Below, piece by piece: positions 8,901 through 16,984 of a stretch of 41,136 bases of DNA (positions within the stretch are counted from its first letter, which is position 1; each line of letters opens with the position of its first letter). Below the pieces are notes generated by a model. The model was not told where the DNA came from, searched no databases, and saw only the letters and a list, made by a program, of their open reading frames with translations. The position numbers and the translations under genes were made by a program. The DNA comes from Rhodospirillales bacterium (GTDB lineage: Bacteria > Pseudomonadota > Alphaproteobacteria > Rhodospirillales > Shumkoniaceae): positions 1 through 41,136 of the forward strand of contig JACZKS010000036.1 of the NCBI GenBank assembly GCA_014859895.1, in the 5' to 3' direction.

Positions 8901-11900
8901 GGCGGCCCTGCGCCATAGCCAGGGCGTGGTGGATGCATCCGCCGAGCGGGCGGACGCGCTCACCGGCAATTTCCGCCGGCAGTTGATGGAAGTGGTCGAG
9001 GTTTCGGCGGCTGCGCACTCGAAATTGCAGGAAGTCAGCCACGCCATTGGCCAACGCTCGCAGGAGGTTTCGGCAACCTCCGCCAAGGCTGCCGTCGACG
9101 TCGAGGCGGTCGGGGAGACCCTGCACAAGGTGGCGGCGGAACTGGCCGATGCTTCCGGGCGCGTCATGGCCCAGGTGGAGCTGGTCGGGGAGGGTCTGAG
9201 GGGTCGGACAGGTGACCTTTCGGATACCGCGCGCGAGACATTGGCCCGCATCGGCGAGGTTGGCGAATCCCTGAAGACCCGCGCCGACGATCTCGGGCGG
9301 CTGGCCGATCAGAGCGTGGTGCGGGTGGGTGCGGTCGGCGACGCGTTGCGCCACCGTTCGCTGGATCTGGCGGCGGCTTCCGAGAAGGCCAGCGCGAACG
9401 TGCTGGCCATCGCCGAAGGACTGGACAAGAGCGCCCGTTCGATCGAGGCGGCGAGCGACCGCGGGACGGCGGAGATCGCCAAGGTGACGGCGGCCCTGCG
9501 TCAAAGCCAGGGCGCGGTGGATGCCTCCGCCGAGCGGGCGGGCACGCTGACCGGCGATTTCCGCCGGCAGCTGACGGAAGTGGCCGAGACTTCGGCGACC
9601 GCGCTCTCGATGCTGCAGGACGTCGGCCACGCCATGGGCGATCGCTCGCAATTGGTTTCCCAAACCTCGGCCCGGGCGGTCGGCGACATCGAGACGGTCG
9701 GCGGCGCGCTGCACCAGGTGGCGGCGGAACTGGCCGATGCCTCCGGCCGCGTCATGGCCCAGGTGGAGAAGGTCGGCGAGGGACTGAAGGGGCGGACCGG
9801 CGACCTTTCCGACACCGCGCGGGAAACCCTGGCTCGCATCGGCGAGGTGGGGGAAGCCGTGAAGGGCCAGGCCGACGACCTGGGCCGGCTGACCGAAGAG
9901 AGCGTGACGCGGGTAGGCGCGGTCGGCGAGGCCCTGCGCCATCGCTCTCTGGATCTGGCGGCGGCGTCCGAAAAGGCCGGCGCCCATGTGCTGGCCATCG
10001 CCGAAGGGCTGGACAAGAGCGTCCATGCCGTCGAGGCGGCGGCCGACCGGGGCGTGACGGGTCTTACCAATGTCACGGCGGCCCTGCGCCAGAGCCAGGG
10101 TGTCGTGGATGCCTCGGCCGAGCGGGTGGGCACCCTGACGGATGCGTTCCGCCAACGGCTGGCCGACATCACCGCGGTTTCCGAGGCCGCGCTGATGAAG
10201 ATGCTGGAAATCAGCGAGGCCGTCGGCGATCGTTCGCAGGAGGTTTCGCTCACCTCGGCCCGCGCGGTCGGCGATATCGACGCCGTCGCCCGGGCGCTCG
10301 ACGGTCAGGTGGAGAAGCTTTCCAGCGTGTCGTCGCGCTCGGCCAAGCTGATGGCCGGGGCGGGCGAAATCCTGAGCCGGCACACGCAGGAACTGGACGC
10401 CATTTCCGGGAAGGCCGAACAGCGCCTGCAGGGCGTGGGCGAGGAAATGCGCCGCTGCCTGCGCGATCTGGTGGCGACTTCGGACGATGCGGCGGCTCGC
10501 GTGCAGTCGGTGGCCGAGGCGCTGGAGAAGGAATCGGACGGCTTGGCCGGGGTGTCGACCCGCGCCGTCGACGACGTCGCCAAGGCGGGCGATGCCCTGC
10601 ACGAGAGCTCGCGCGAGGTCGCCCAGGCTTCCGGGCGGGCGGCCAAGCTGGTGGCGCTGGTCAACGACGCGCTGTCGCGTCAGGCCGAGGATCTGGCCTC
10701 GGCATCCGATCAGGCGGTCGATCGCATCGCCATCGTCGGCGACGCCATCGAGCACCGGGCCGGCGCGCTGGCCCGCGCTGCCGAGGAAGCGGTCCGCCAG
10801 CTGGCAGAAACCGGCGATCTGCTGCGCGACCGCTCGCGCGATTTGACCCTGGCGTCCCAGGACGCCGTGACCCGGGTTGAGGACGTGACCGGCAGTCTGC
10901 GCGACGGGCAACGCGAGGTCACCGAGCGCGCGGCCGCCATTGAAAGCCGTCTCAAGGAGGTCGGTGACGTGGTCCAGGAGCAGGCGCGGACGGCGGCCGA
11001 AGCGTCCGACCGGGTGGCGGAGAAGCTTGAGGGTGCGGCCGGCGCCCTGGGCCGCCACACCGAGGCCCTGGACGGCACGCTGGAGCGGTCCTCCTCGCGT
11101 CTGCGCGAGATCGGCGACATGCTGCGCCAGCGCTCGGCCGAACTGACCGCCGCCTACGAGGAAGCCTCCCAGAACGTGAACGCCTTCGGCGATACGCTGC
11201 GCGGCGAAGCGAACGGTCTCACCAGCGTATCGGGCGAGGCCCTGGATCGGGTTGGCAAGCTGACCGAGGGCATGCACGAGCAGTCCAACGAGGTGGCCCG
11301 GGCGGTGGACCGCGCGGCCAAGCTGATGGGCCTGGTCACCAACGCGCTCCGTCAGCATTCGAACGATCTGGCGATGGCGTCCGAGAAGGCGGCCGGGCAG
11401 GTCGAGGAAGTGAGCGGTGCGTTGCGCCAGCGGACCACCGACATGGAGGACATTTCCGGCCGCACGGTCAACCAGCTGCTGGACGCCGGCGAGCGGTTGC
11501 GCGAACGGCTGTTTGCCCTGGGCCGGGAGTCGCTGGCCACCCGCGAGGAGATCGGGCGCTCGACGACCGATATCGCGACCCATGCCGATACGCTGGCGCG
11601 CCGGGCCGAGGAGGCGGTGTCACGCCTCAACGGGGTTGGCGAGGCCCTCAGCAAGCGGGCGGAAGCCGCCTCGGCCGCCGCCGACGGCGCGTCGGCCAAG
11701 CTGACCCGCATCGGCGACGTGATCGGCGGGCAATCGGTCGATCTGGGGGCGCGTACCGAGGATATCGCCGCCAAGACCGAGGCGGCCACCGACGCCCTGA
11801 CGCGCCGCCTGCAATCGCTGAGCGCGGTCTACGAGAAGGCCGAGCGGGGCATGCAGGCCCTGGGCGAGGCGCTGGCCCAGCGCACCAAGCAGATTTCCAG

Positions 11901-12483
11901 CGTGTCAGAGATGGCGCTGACCAAGGTGGGTGCCTGGGACCGCACCCTGAAGGACCGCTCCGAGGACCTTGGGCGGACCTCCACCCAGGTCGCCGAGCAG
12001 GCGCGCGAGCTGACCCGCGCCATCGACCGCCAGACCACCGAACTTCAGGCGGCGTCGCAGGAAGCCCGCGAGATCACCGACGCGCTCCGGGCGCGGTCCG
12101 GCCAGATGGCGGTGGACGATTTCCTCCGCCGCGCCACCTTCATTTCCGAGCGCCTGCAATCCATCGCGGTGGATATGAGCCGGCTGATGGAGACGCCCAT
12201 CACCGACGAGGATTGGCGCCGCTTCAACAAGGGCGAGAAGGGCATCTTCGTCCACAAGATGCTGGGTTACCGGGAGAAGGCGAAACTGGCGGAGATCCGC
12301 GAGATGCACCGCCGGGATGGCGAGTTCCGGGACTACGTGGGGCGCTACCTGACCCAGTTCGAAGCCCTGCTCCAGGACGCCAAGAAAGCCGACCACCAGG
12401 GCGTGCTGAGCACCACCTTCCTGGCCTCCGACATGGGCAAGCTCTTCATGCTGCTGAGCCGCGCGCTGGATCGCGAGATGTAG
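5965..12483 (+). CDS. Giant membrane-anchored coiled-coil protein with 25-residue repeats
   Basis: About 2172 residues. Residues 1-65 are charged and Ala/Pro-rich. Two membrane helices follow (about 71-89 and 109-127), leaving a short non-cytoplasmic loop and a cytoplasmic rod. From residue 165 to about 2044 the chain is a run of 25-residue units, about 76 in all, each starting with a pattern like L-R-x-R-S-x-D-L and ending in V-G-E/D-x. One unit type has 21 residues. Residues 465-1444 are five near-identical 196-residue super-repeats. A non-repetitive domain of about 128 residues closes the protein (from SGQMAVDDFLRR). There are no catalytic motifs, and no MCP hairpin signature was recognised. 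It probably forms a very long helical rod; a structural or cytoskeletal role is inference. The gene stands alone. Confidence 0.85.
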   Translation: MADRRPKKEKSKAPAADAAAEPLAGEATALALPGPEDDAPAGPGTLAELAEDGLPPDDSPVPFHLRFRLPAIAGVVFSAVWLTFAAYVITEQVPWSDLLSLLPHELGGMAAGVLTPVALVWMVVAFYERGRQLRRETQALRWHLQQLAFPSDRAERRVSEITEMLRKQARDLSRTSEEAAVRAQAVTDLVRQRTLELARVSEDADLRAQAIAETLRRQTDDLQSVSEKATVRAREVGDLLFRQSHELAAISERASTQADDASEALKRRSEELAGASETSSTKATQSARLFHATAIEMTSAAAQAAARTEAAYEALQERVQILLKATGEAGQQMRTGAEILQDRSQDLSQRSDRASVQAERMRDILQRQAGDLDQVAQRVADQSTRIEDNLARQSKVLTETSDQVAERARTVGEGLEDQARNLIATAERVAMSVRTTGDAYRQQAREMIETSDTSAARTDAVGAALRQVAGELTDVAGRVLAQVEKVGDGLKERTGDLSDTARETLARIGEVGEAVKGRADDLGRLAEQSEARMAAVGESLRHRSLDLAAASEKAGAHVLAIADGLDKSARSVEAASERSAGDIAKVTAALRQGQGAVEVSAERTGALTDAFRRQLMDVTEVSEATLSRMRDVGEAVGERSKEVAATSARAAGDIETVGATLHQVAAELADAAGRVMAQVELVGESLKGRTGELSETARETLARIGEVGESLKGRADDLGQLAEQSVVRVGAVAEALRHRSLDLAAASEKASANVFVVTDGLDKSARSVEAAADRGTTEIGRVTAALRQSQGAVDASAERTGALTEAFRQRLVEVTGVSETTLSRMEEVTKSVGERSQEVSATSAKATGDIEAVGSTLHKVAAELADASGRIMAQVELVGEGLRGRTGDLSDTARETLARIGEVGESLKTSADDLGQLAEQSVVRVDAVGDALRHRSLDLAAASEKASTNVLAIAQELDKSARSVEAASERGTTEVAKVTAALRHSQGVVDASAERADALTGNFRRQLMEVVEVSAAAHSKLQEVSHAIGQRSQEVSATSAKAAVDVEAVGETLHKVAAELADASGRVMAQVELVGEGLRGRTGDLSDTARETLARIGEVGESLKTRADDLGRLADQSVVRVGAVGDALRHRSLDLAAASEKASANVLAIAEGLDKSARSIEAASDRGTAEIAKVTAALRQSQGAVDASAERAGTLTGDFRRQLTEVAETSATALSMLQDVGHAMGDRSQLVSQTSARAVGDIETVGGALHQVAAELADASGRVMAQVEKVGEGLKGRTGDLSDTARETLARIGEVGEAVKGQADDLGRLTEESVTRVGAVGEALRHRSLDLAAASEKAGAHVLAIAEGLDKSVHAVEAAADRGVTGLTNVTAALRQSQGVVDASAERVGTLTDAFRQRLADITAVSEAALMKMLEISEAVGDRSQEVSLTSARAVGDIDAVARALDGQVEKLSSVSSRSAKLMAGAGEILSRHTQELDAISGKAEQRLQGVGEEMRRCLRDLVATSDDAAARVQSVAEALEKESDGLAGVSTRAVDDVAKAGDALHESSREVAQASGRAAKLVALVNDALSRQAEDLASASDQAVDRIAIVGDAIEHRAGALARAAEEAVRQLAETGDLLRDRSRDLTLASQDAVTRVEDVTGSLRDGQREVTERAAAIESRLKEVGDVVQEQARTAAEASDRVAEKLEGAAGALGRHTEALDGTLERSSSRLREIGDMLRQRSAELTAAYEEASQNVNAFGDTLRGEANGLTSVSGEALDRVGKLTEGMHEQSNEVARAVDRAAKLMGLVTNALRQHSNDLAMASEKAAGQVEEVSGALRQRTTDMEDISGRTVNQLLDAGERLRERLFALGRESLATREEIGRSTTDIATHADTLARRAEEAVSRLNGVGEALSKRAEAASAAADGASAKLTRIGDVIGGQSVDLGARTEDIAAKTEAATDALTRRLQSLSAVYEKAERGMQALGEALAQRTKQISSVSEMALTKVGAWDRTLKDRSEDLGRTSTQVAEQARELTRAIDRQTTELQAASQEAREITDALRARSGQMAVDDFLRRATFISERLQSIAVDMSRLMETPITDEDWRRFNKGEKGIFVHKMLGYREKAKLAEIREMHRRDGEFRDYVGRYLTQFEALLQDAKKADHQGVLSTTFLASDMGKLFMLLSRALDREM
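7357..10296 (+). repeat. Five tandem 588-bp repeats inside the coiled-coil gene
   Basis: Copies start at 7357, 7945, 8533, 9121 and 9709, each exactly 588 bp (196 codons). A landmark segment (CGCTCGCTGG or near variants, encoding RSLDL) recurs at 7591, 8179, 8767, 9355 and 9943, always 588 apart. Each copy encodes eight helical units, seven of 25 residues and one of 21. Copies are similar at DNA level but carry scattered substitutions and no length changes, so they look like an older unequal-crossover expansion kept strictly in register. Confidence 0.92.
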
Positions 12484-12520
12484 GATAGCCACCCTCTTTC
12501 GCTTCCCCCGCGCCCTTCTT

Positions 12521-12597
12521 CGTCACCCCGCGCACGCGGGGGTCCAGGGCGAGTGACGGAGCGGTTACCCTGGATTCCCGCGTGCGCGGGAATGACG
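12521..12597. repeat. Inverted repeat between convergent genes, likely terminator
   Basis: The left arm (12521-12549) and right arm (12568-12597) are near-complementary. Each contains its own smaller palindrome (CCCGCG..CGCGGG). The right arm carries CCTGGATTCCCGCGTGCGCG, a sequence type widely seen in proteobacterial intergenic repeats. It sits between the stop of the coiled-coil gene and the stop of the chelatase gene, so it may terminate both transcripts. Confidence 0.7.
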
Positions 12598-12623
12598 GAA
12601 AAGAAAACGGCGGAAAGACGGTG

Positions 12624-13427
12624 CTACTTCGCCCGCTCGCTGTCGAATTTCTCGACCATGGCCACCGCGAGGTCGGCGATTTCCGGCTCCTCTCCGAGAG
12701 GAGTCATATACCAGAGGCGCCGTCCGTCAACCAGGATCGGGGCCGCCTCGCCGGCCTGGGGGTTTACCCCGATGCGGCCGGGAAGGTCCTCCGAGCCGTG
12801 ATACCAGTTGGCGATGAGGAACGGCGCGACGATGACGGTATCCGCCGTGGTCCGGTCTTTCCAGCCGTCGATCAGCGGCTCCTCTTCCAGGAACATGGCC
12901 TGAACCCGGGCGGCGACACCGGCTGCCGCGAGCACGTCCGCGACCTCGCGGGTGCGTTCGGACGACCGGGGATTTCGCTGCGTGCCGTGGCCGACGAGAA
13001 TGACCTCGGTTGCCTCGGGCGCAAGCGCTTGCCGACGGCAAAGGGCGGCGATCCGCTTGCCAAGCAGGGCCGGGATGTCGGGATGCATGCCGACCGGATC
13101 GCAAAAGCAAAGCTCCTGCGCCCGGCCCGCCGCGATATGCCGGGTTACCGGGCCCGACAGGTTCAGTCGCCTGGCCATGACGGTATCGGCGATGTAGCCC
13201 TTGCTGGCGAGCAGCGGCACCACGTAGACGCGGGGCTGGATCAATTGCGCCAGCGTTGCAGCCAGTTCGGGTTCCTGCCGCAGGAAGCCGGCCCGGACAT
13301 CGGCAAACAACCCTCGCGCCCGCAGCGATTCAGCGTGATGCAATGTCGAAAGCGCGCCGTCCGGTTGGGATGCCAGCCCGTGCCCGGCGAGCAGCAGTGC
13401 CGCATCCGCCCAGTTCGCCCTACCCAT
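12624..13427 (-). CDS. CbiX/SirB-type sirohydrochlorin chelatase
   Basis: 267 residues, the length of a two-domain CbiX-type chelatase. The first domain starts with ALLLAGHG (metal-binding His), and the second has EVILVGHGTQRNPRS, the same strand-turn-His pattern. Family members insert Fe(II) or Co(II) into sirohydrochlorin in the cytoplasm. Its place at the end of the dsr cluster, overlapping the methyltransferase gene by eight bases, argues for iron insertion to make siroheme for DsrAB. This is the last gene before the convergent inverted repeat. Cobalt insertion for cobalamin synthesis cannot be excluded from sequence alone. Confidence 0.8.
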   Translation of the reverse strand: MGRANWADAALLLAGHGLASQPDGALSTLHHAESLRARGLFADVRAGFLRQEPELAATLAQLIQPRVYVVPLLASKGYIADTVMARRLNLSGPVTRHIAAGRAQELCFCDPVGMHPDIPALLGKRIAALCRRQALAPEATEVILVGHGTQRNPRSSERTREVADVLAAAGVAARVQAMFLEEEPLIDGWKDRTTADTVIVAPFLIANWYHGSEDLPGRIGVNPQAGEAAPILVDGRRLWYMTPLGEEPEIADLAVAMVEKFDSERAK

Positions 13428-14202
13428 GGGCCTCGTGCTCGGCCATCGCCGCCGGACGGAACCAATCCAGCTCGCGGGCCAGTTCGGCCACCGGGCCGAT
13501 GACCATCAGGGTCGGCGGCTTCAATCCTTCCTGGCGGACCCGCGCCGGCAGGTCGGCCAGAGTGGTCAGCACGGTGCGCTGGGAAAGGGTGGTGCCGCTC
13601 TGGATGGCGGCCGCCGGGGTGGCGGGCGACAGCCCGGCCTCGATCAGTTTGGCGCTGATGGTGTCGAGGTTGGCGAGGCCCATGTAGACGACCAGCGTGG
13701 TGTCGGGGTCGGCCAGGCTTTTCCAGTTGAGGTCGAGAGTGGCGTTCGCGCCCTGGCAATGGCCGGTGACGAAGCGCACGCCGAGGGACTTCCCGCGGTG
13801 GGTCAGCGGGATGCCGGCGTAGGCCGAACAGCTGGTCGCCGCCGTGATGCCGGGGACGATCTCGAAGGGGATGCCGTTCTTCGCCAGGTGCAACGCCTCC
13901 TCGCCGCCGCGGGCGAAGGTGAAGGGATCGCCGCCCTTGAGGCGCACCACGGTGCGTCCGGCGCCGGCCAGCTTGACCAGCAGCTCGTTGATTTCTTCCT
14001 GGCGCATGTGGTGGTTGTGGGCCGTCTTGCCGGCATAGATGCGGGTGGTGCCGGGCGGCACCAGCGCCATGATCTCGTCGGAAATCAGCCGGTCGAAAAC
14101 GACGACGTCGGCTTCCTTGAGCAGGCGGGCCGCCTTGACCGTCAGCAGATCGGGGTCCCCGGGGCCGGCACCCACGATGTAAACCGGATGGATCGTTTTC
14201 AT
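13420..14202 (-). CDS. cobA: Uroporphyrinogen-III C-methyltransferase (SUMT)
   Basis: 260 residues, a free-standing SUMT domain without the dehydrogenase/chelatase part of CysG. Family signatures are plain: VGAGPGDPDLLTVKA at residues 10-24, VVFDRL, VRLKGGDPFTFARGGEE and VVYMGLANL. It transfers two methyl groups from S-adenosylmethionine to uroporphyrinogen III, giving precorrin-2, the precursor of siroheme and cobalamin. Its stop overlaps the start of the chelatase gene by eight bases, which suggests translational coupling, and it follows dsrN after 15 bases. The oxidation step from precorrin-2 to sirohydrochlorin has no gene in the window. Confidence 0.93.
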   Translation of the reverse strand: MKTIHPVYIVGAGPGDPDLLTVKAARLLKEADVVVFDRLISDEIMALVPPGTTRIYAGKTAHNHHMRQEEINELLVKLAGAGRTVVRLKGGDPFTFARGGEEALHLAKNGIPFEIVPGITAATSCSAYAGIPLTHRGKSLGVRFVTGHCQGANATLDLNWKSLADPDTTLVVYMGLANLDTISAKLIEAGLSPATPAAAIQSGTTLSQRTVLTTLADLPARVRQEGLKPPTLMVIGPVAELARELDWFRPAAMAEHEAHG

Positions 14203-14217
14203 CGGTCTCTCTTTGTC

Positions 14218-15606
14218 CTAACGCCGGGTTCCCGCCTTGCAAGATCGCACGAATTCAACAAACCGACTGGCCCAGGGATTGCCCACCGTGTGGCGAAGGT
14301 GCGCATAGCTGGCCAGCAGGTTCTTCACAACAAGCCCGTCATGGCGGCCGTCGATGCCATGGCCGCGCAGGACATCGTAGGCAAAGACGGCCTCGCCTTC
14401 CAGGGGGCCCAGATCTGAATAATGGAACTCGTGGGCCGGGATTTCCACCGGCATCGATCCGGCGCCATCGCGCGGCCATGGCGCGGCGGCGGTTTCACGG
14501 AGCTGGACATAGCCATGGCCGCGCGGCTTTTCGTGGACGACGACGTCGGCCGGAATGACGCCGACCATGCCGGCGCTTTCGCCCCGCCAGGCGATGCGGC
14601 GGGCCAGGTACATCAGGCCGCCGCATTCGGCATAGGTGGGCAAGCCGGCCTCGACGGCCTGTCGGATCGCGGCCTTGAGCGCGCCATTGGCTTGAAGCGC
14701 CGCCAAATGGGTTTCGGGAAAGCCGCCGCCGATGATGAGGCCGTCGGCGGGGGGAAGCGCCTGGTCACTGAGGGTATCGAAAAAGACCACATCGGCGCCG
14801 GCCGCCCGCAGGGCATCGAGGTCGGAGGCGTAGTAGAACCCGAAGGCGGAATCGCGGGCGATCGCAAGGGTGACATCGGCCGGCCGTACCTCGGGTGAAG
14901 GCATCGCCGGGGCGGGGATGGGCGGCGCCTGGCCGGCCAGCCCGAGGAGAGCGTCGAGGTCGATTGCCTTCTCGATGGCGTCGGCCGCCGCCGCCAGCTT
15001 GGCGGTGGCCACCCCGGATTCCACCGTCGGCACGAGCCCGAGATGGCGTTCGGCGATGGAAAGATCGGCGGCGCGATGGACGGCGCCCAGCACGCGCACG
15101 TCGGTGTAGCGCTCGATGGCCGCCCGAAGCTTCGATTCGTGGCGGGAGTTGGCGACGTTGTTCAGCACGACGCCGGCGAATGTCACCTCGGGGTCGAAGG
15201 CCAGGTAGCCCATGAGCAGCGGCGCGATTCCGCGCGCCATGCCGGCGCAGTCGATGACCAGCACCACCGGCGCGCCCAGCAGCTTGGCCATGGCGGCGTT
15301 GCTGTTGGAGCCTTCGAGGTCGGTGCCGTCATAGAGGCCGTTGTTGCCCTCGATGACGGCGATGTCGGAACCGCCGGCGTGGCGGGCGAAGGTCGCCCGG
15401 ATCTCGTCGGGCGGCATGGTGTTGAAGTCGAGGGGATGGCAGGGCCGGCCGGTGGCGGCGGTGAGCCACATGGGATCGATGTAGTCCGGGCCCTTCTTGA
15501 ACGGCTGCACGACAAAGCTGCGGCGCCTAAGCGCGGCGCACAGCCCCAGCGTGATGGTCGTCTTGCCCGACGACTTGTGGGTCGCCGATATCAGGATATG
15601 GGCCAT
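14218..15606 (-). CDS. dsrN: DsrN, siroheme amidase (CbiA/CobB family)
   Basis: 462 residues. The N-terminal P-loop ATPase domain begins ISATHKSSGKTTITLG, continues with FKKGPDYIDP and VIEGNNGLYDG, and the C-terminal class-I-like glutamine amidotransferase domain has GGGFPETH and the nucleophile Cys in YAECGGLMYL. Members amidate cobyrinic acid, but in dsr clusters DsrN converts siroheme to siroheme amide, the prosthetic group of DsrAB. Location after dsrP and before SUMT and the chelatase supports that role. It is separated from dsrP by palindrome C, so its expression may differ from the upstream genes. Confidence 0.88.
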   Translation of the reverse strand: MAHILISATHKSSGKTTITLGLCAALRRRSFVVQPFKKGPDYIDPMWLTAATGRPCHPLDFNTMPPDEIRATFARHAGGSDIAVIEGNNGLYDGTDLEGSNSNAAMAKLLGAPVVLVIDCAGMARGIAPLLMGYLAFDPEVTFAGVVLNNVANSRHESKLRAAIERYTDVRVLGAVHRAADLSIAERHLGLVPTVESGVATAKLAAAADAIEKAIDLDALLGLAGQAPPIPAPAMPSPEVRPADVTLAIARDSAFGFYYASDLDALRAAGADVVFFDTLSDQALPPADGLIIGGGFPETHLAALQANGALKAAIRQAVEAGLPTYAECGGLMYLARRIAWRGESAGMVGVIPADVVVHEKPRGHGYVQLRETAAAPWPRDGAGSMPVEIPAHEFHYSDLGPLEGEAVFAYDVLRGHGIDGRHDGLVVKNLLASYAHLRHTVGNPWASRFVEFVRSCKAGTRR

Positions 15607-15628
15607 GCACCGTCCCGCGCCGTTGGGA

Positions 15629-15695
15629 CTTATTTCGGGGACACCATACTTAATTCGTGAGTGGCCCGAATTAAGTATGGTGTCCCCGAAATAAG
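15629..15695. repeat. REP-like palindrome C inside the dsr cluster
   Basis: Perfect 29-bp inverted repeat (15629-15657 and 15667-15695) with a loop of only nine bases, core GGGGACACCATACTTAATTC. It lies between the dsrP stop and the dsrN start. As RNA it would fold into a very stable hairpin, so it may reduce read-through into the siroheme genes or protect the upstream message. It is related to the elements at 1019 and 3725. Confidence 0.85.
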
Positions 15696-15715
15696 AACTG
15701 CTGCCGAAGCGGATA

Positions 15716-16966
15716 CTACGCGGCTTCGGCGGCTCCCGCCACCTTCGCCAAAGGCTCGGCCGCCCGGTTGTGCGGATCGGCCACGGCGTCGTCCAGGCTC
15801 TCGGGCAGGAAGCGCAGGAACTTGACGGCGATGGCCACCATCAAAAGGGCGATGGCGACGCCGCCCACCCCCAGGATGAGCTCGGGGGCGCTGAACGTGT
15901 AGCTGTTGACCACCCCGTCGAAGGAATCGCTCGACACCTCCATGCCGGGAAACAGGATCTGCGGGTAGGCCAAGCCGCCGACGATGGTGACGAACATCTG
16001 CGCCAGTCCACCCAGGACGACGAGCACGGAGGCCAGCCCGACCGCCTGGCGCGAATTGGCGGTCTTGGGATACCACACCAGGATCATCGGCAGGATGCCG
16101 CCAATCAACACCTGGCCAACCCAGAACATGACCGTGAAGAGGCCGCCGTCGAGCAGGATGAAGCGTACCACGCCATGGTGTTCGGTGGCGTAGAGACTGG
16201 CGAGTTGGTGGACAACGGTGAAATAGAGCGAGCCGGCGACGAAGACGCCCAACAGGTTCTTCAAGCGCCGGATGACGGCGTCGCCCAGCGGCCGCTGCGT
16301 CCAGCCGTAGGCGGCCATCAGCACCAGAAGGAAGATAGCCAGCCCGTAGGCGAAGGAATAGACGATGAACATGGGCGCCATCACGGCGGCGTCCCAGGCT
16401 TGCCGGGCGACGATGAAGCCGAACACCCAGCCGGTGCACGAGGTCAGCGCAAGGCGCCACACGAAGGCCAGGATGCCCATGGGCCGCGACACGCCGGCCA
16501 AGCGCCAGTCCATGGCGGTCCACAGGTAGGCGGCGACGATGGCGAAAAAGCCCATGTAGAAATTGATGTTCCACACGAAAATGGATTTGAAGTTGAAGTG
16601 GGTCATCGAGATGACCAAACGGTCGGGCCGGCCGAGGTCGAGGACCAGGATGGACAGGCCGCCGGCCATCAGCGCGAAGGCCAGCAGGCCGGACAGACGG
16701 ACCAGCGGCTTGTAGAGGAGCTTCCCGAAGACGGTACCGATCGAGGCCACGTTGAGGGCGCCGGAGGCGGCGACGATCAGGAAGAGGGCAAAGACGTGCG
16801 GCACGCACCACGGGATCTGGTTGTTCATCCCAGTGACGACGTGGCCGTAGTGCTCGGTGTAGGCGGCGGCGCCGAGACCGAGGACGGCGAGAACGGCGAG
16901 ACCGCCGAGGAGCGTGTAGTACTCGCCGCTACGGCCCTCGATTTCGCGGAATTCGACCTTGCTCAT
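15716..16966 (-). CDS. dsrP: DsrP, NrfD/PsrC-type membrane subunit
   Basis: 416 residues with about ten membrane helices and the NrfD-family layout, including the charged LDLGRPDR turn after a helix and WNINFYMGFF. DsrP is the integral membrane subunit of the DsrMKJOP complex that exchanges electrons with the quinone pool. It pairs with the ferredoxin-like DsrO, encoded 18 bases upstream. A GGAAGGACGGAAG stretch before the ATG serves as ribosome binding site. Length matches family members of about 400 residues. There are no haem-binding motifs of the CxxCH kind, as expected. Confidence 0.93.
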   Translation of the reverse strand: MSKVEFREIEGRSGEYYTLLGGLAVLAVLGLGAAAYTEHYGHVVTGMNNQIPWCVPHVFALFLIVAASGALNVASIGTVFGKLLYKPLVRLSGLLAFALMAGGLSILVLDLGRPDRLVISMTHFNFKSIFVWNINFYMGFFAIVAAYLWTAMDWRLAGVSRPMGILAFVWRLALTSCTGWVFGFIVARQAWDAAVMAPMFIVYSFAYGLAIFLLVLMAAYGWTQRPLGDAVIRRLKNLLGVFVAGSLYFTVVHQLASLYATEHHGVVRFILLDGGLFTVMFWVGQVLIGGILPMILVWYPKTANSRQAVGLASVLVVLGGLAQMFVTIVGGLAYPQILFPGMEVSSDSFDGVVNSYTFSAPELILGVGGVAIALLMVAIAVKFLRFLPESLDDAVADPHNRAAEPLAKVAGAAEAA

Positions 16967-16984
16967 CGCGCTTCCGTCCTTCCC

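Noticed and set aside
7357-10296. CRISPR array or insertion sequences as explanation of the repeats
   Set aside because: The repeats are 588 bp, contiguous and coding in one frame without spacers, and there is no transposase or terminal inverted repeat.
5803-11583. Long open frames on the minus strand opposite the coiled-coil gene (841 and 1050 codons)
   Set aside because: They are shadows of a repetitive GC-rich gene whose codon bias removes stops on the other strand. Their translations are low-complexity Arg/Gly/His-rich, with no signals or ribosome binding sites.
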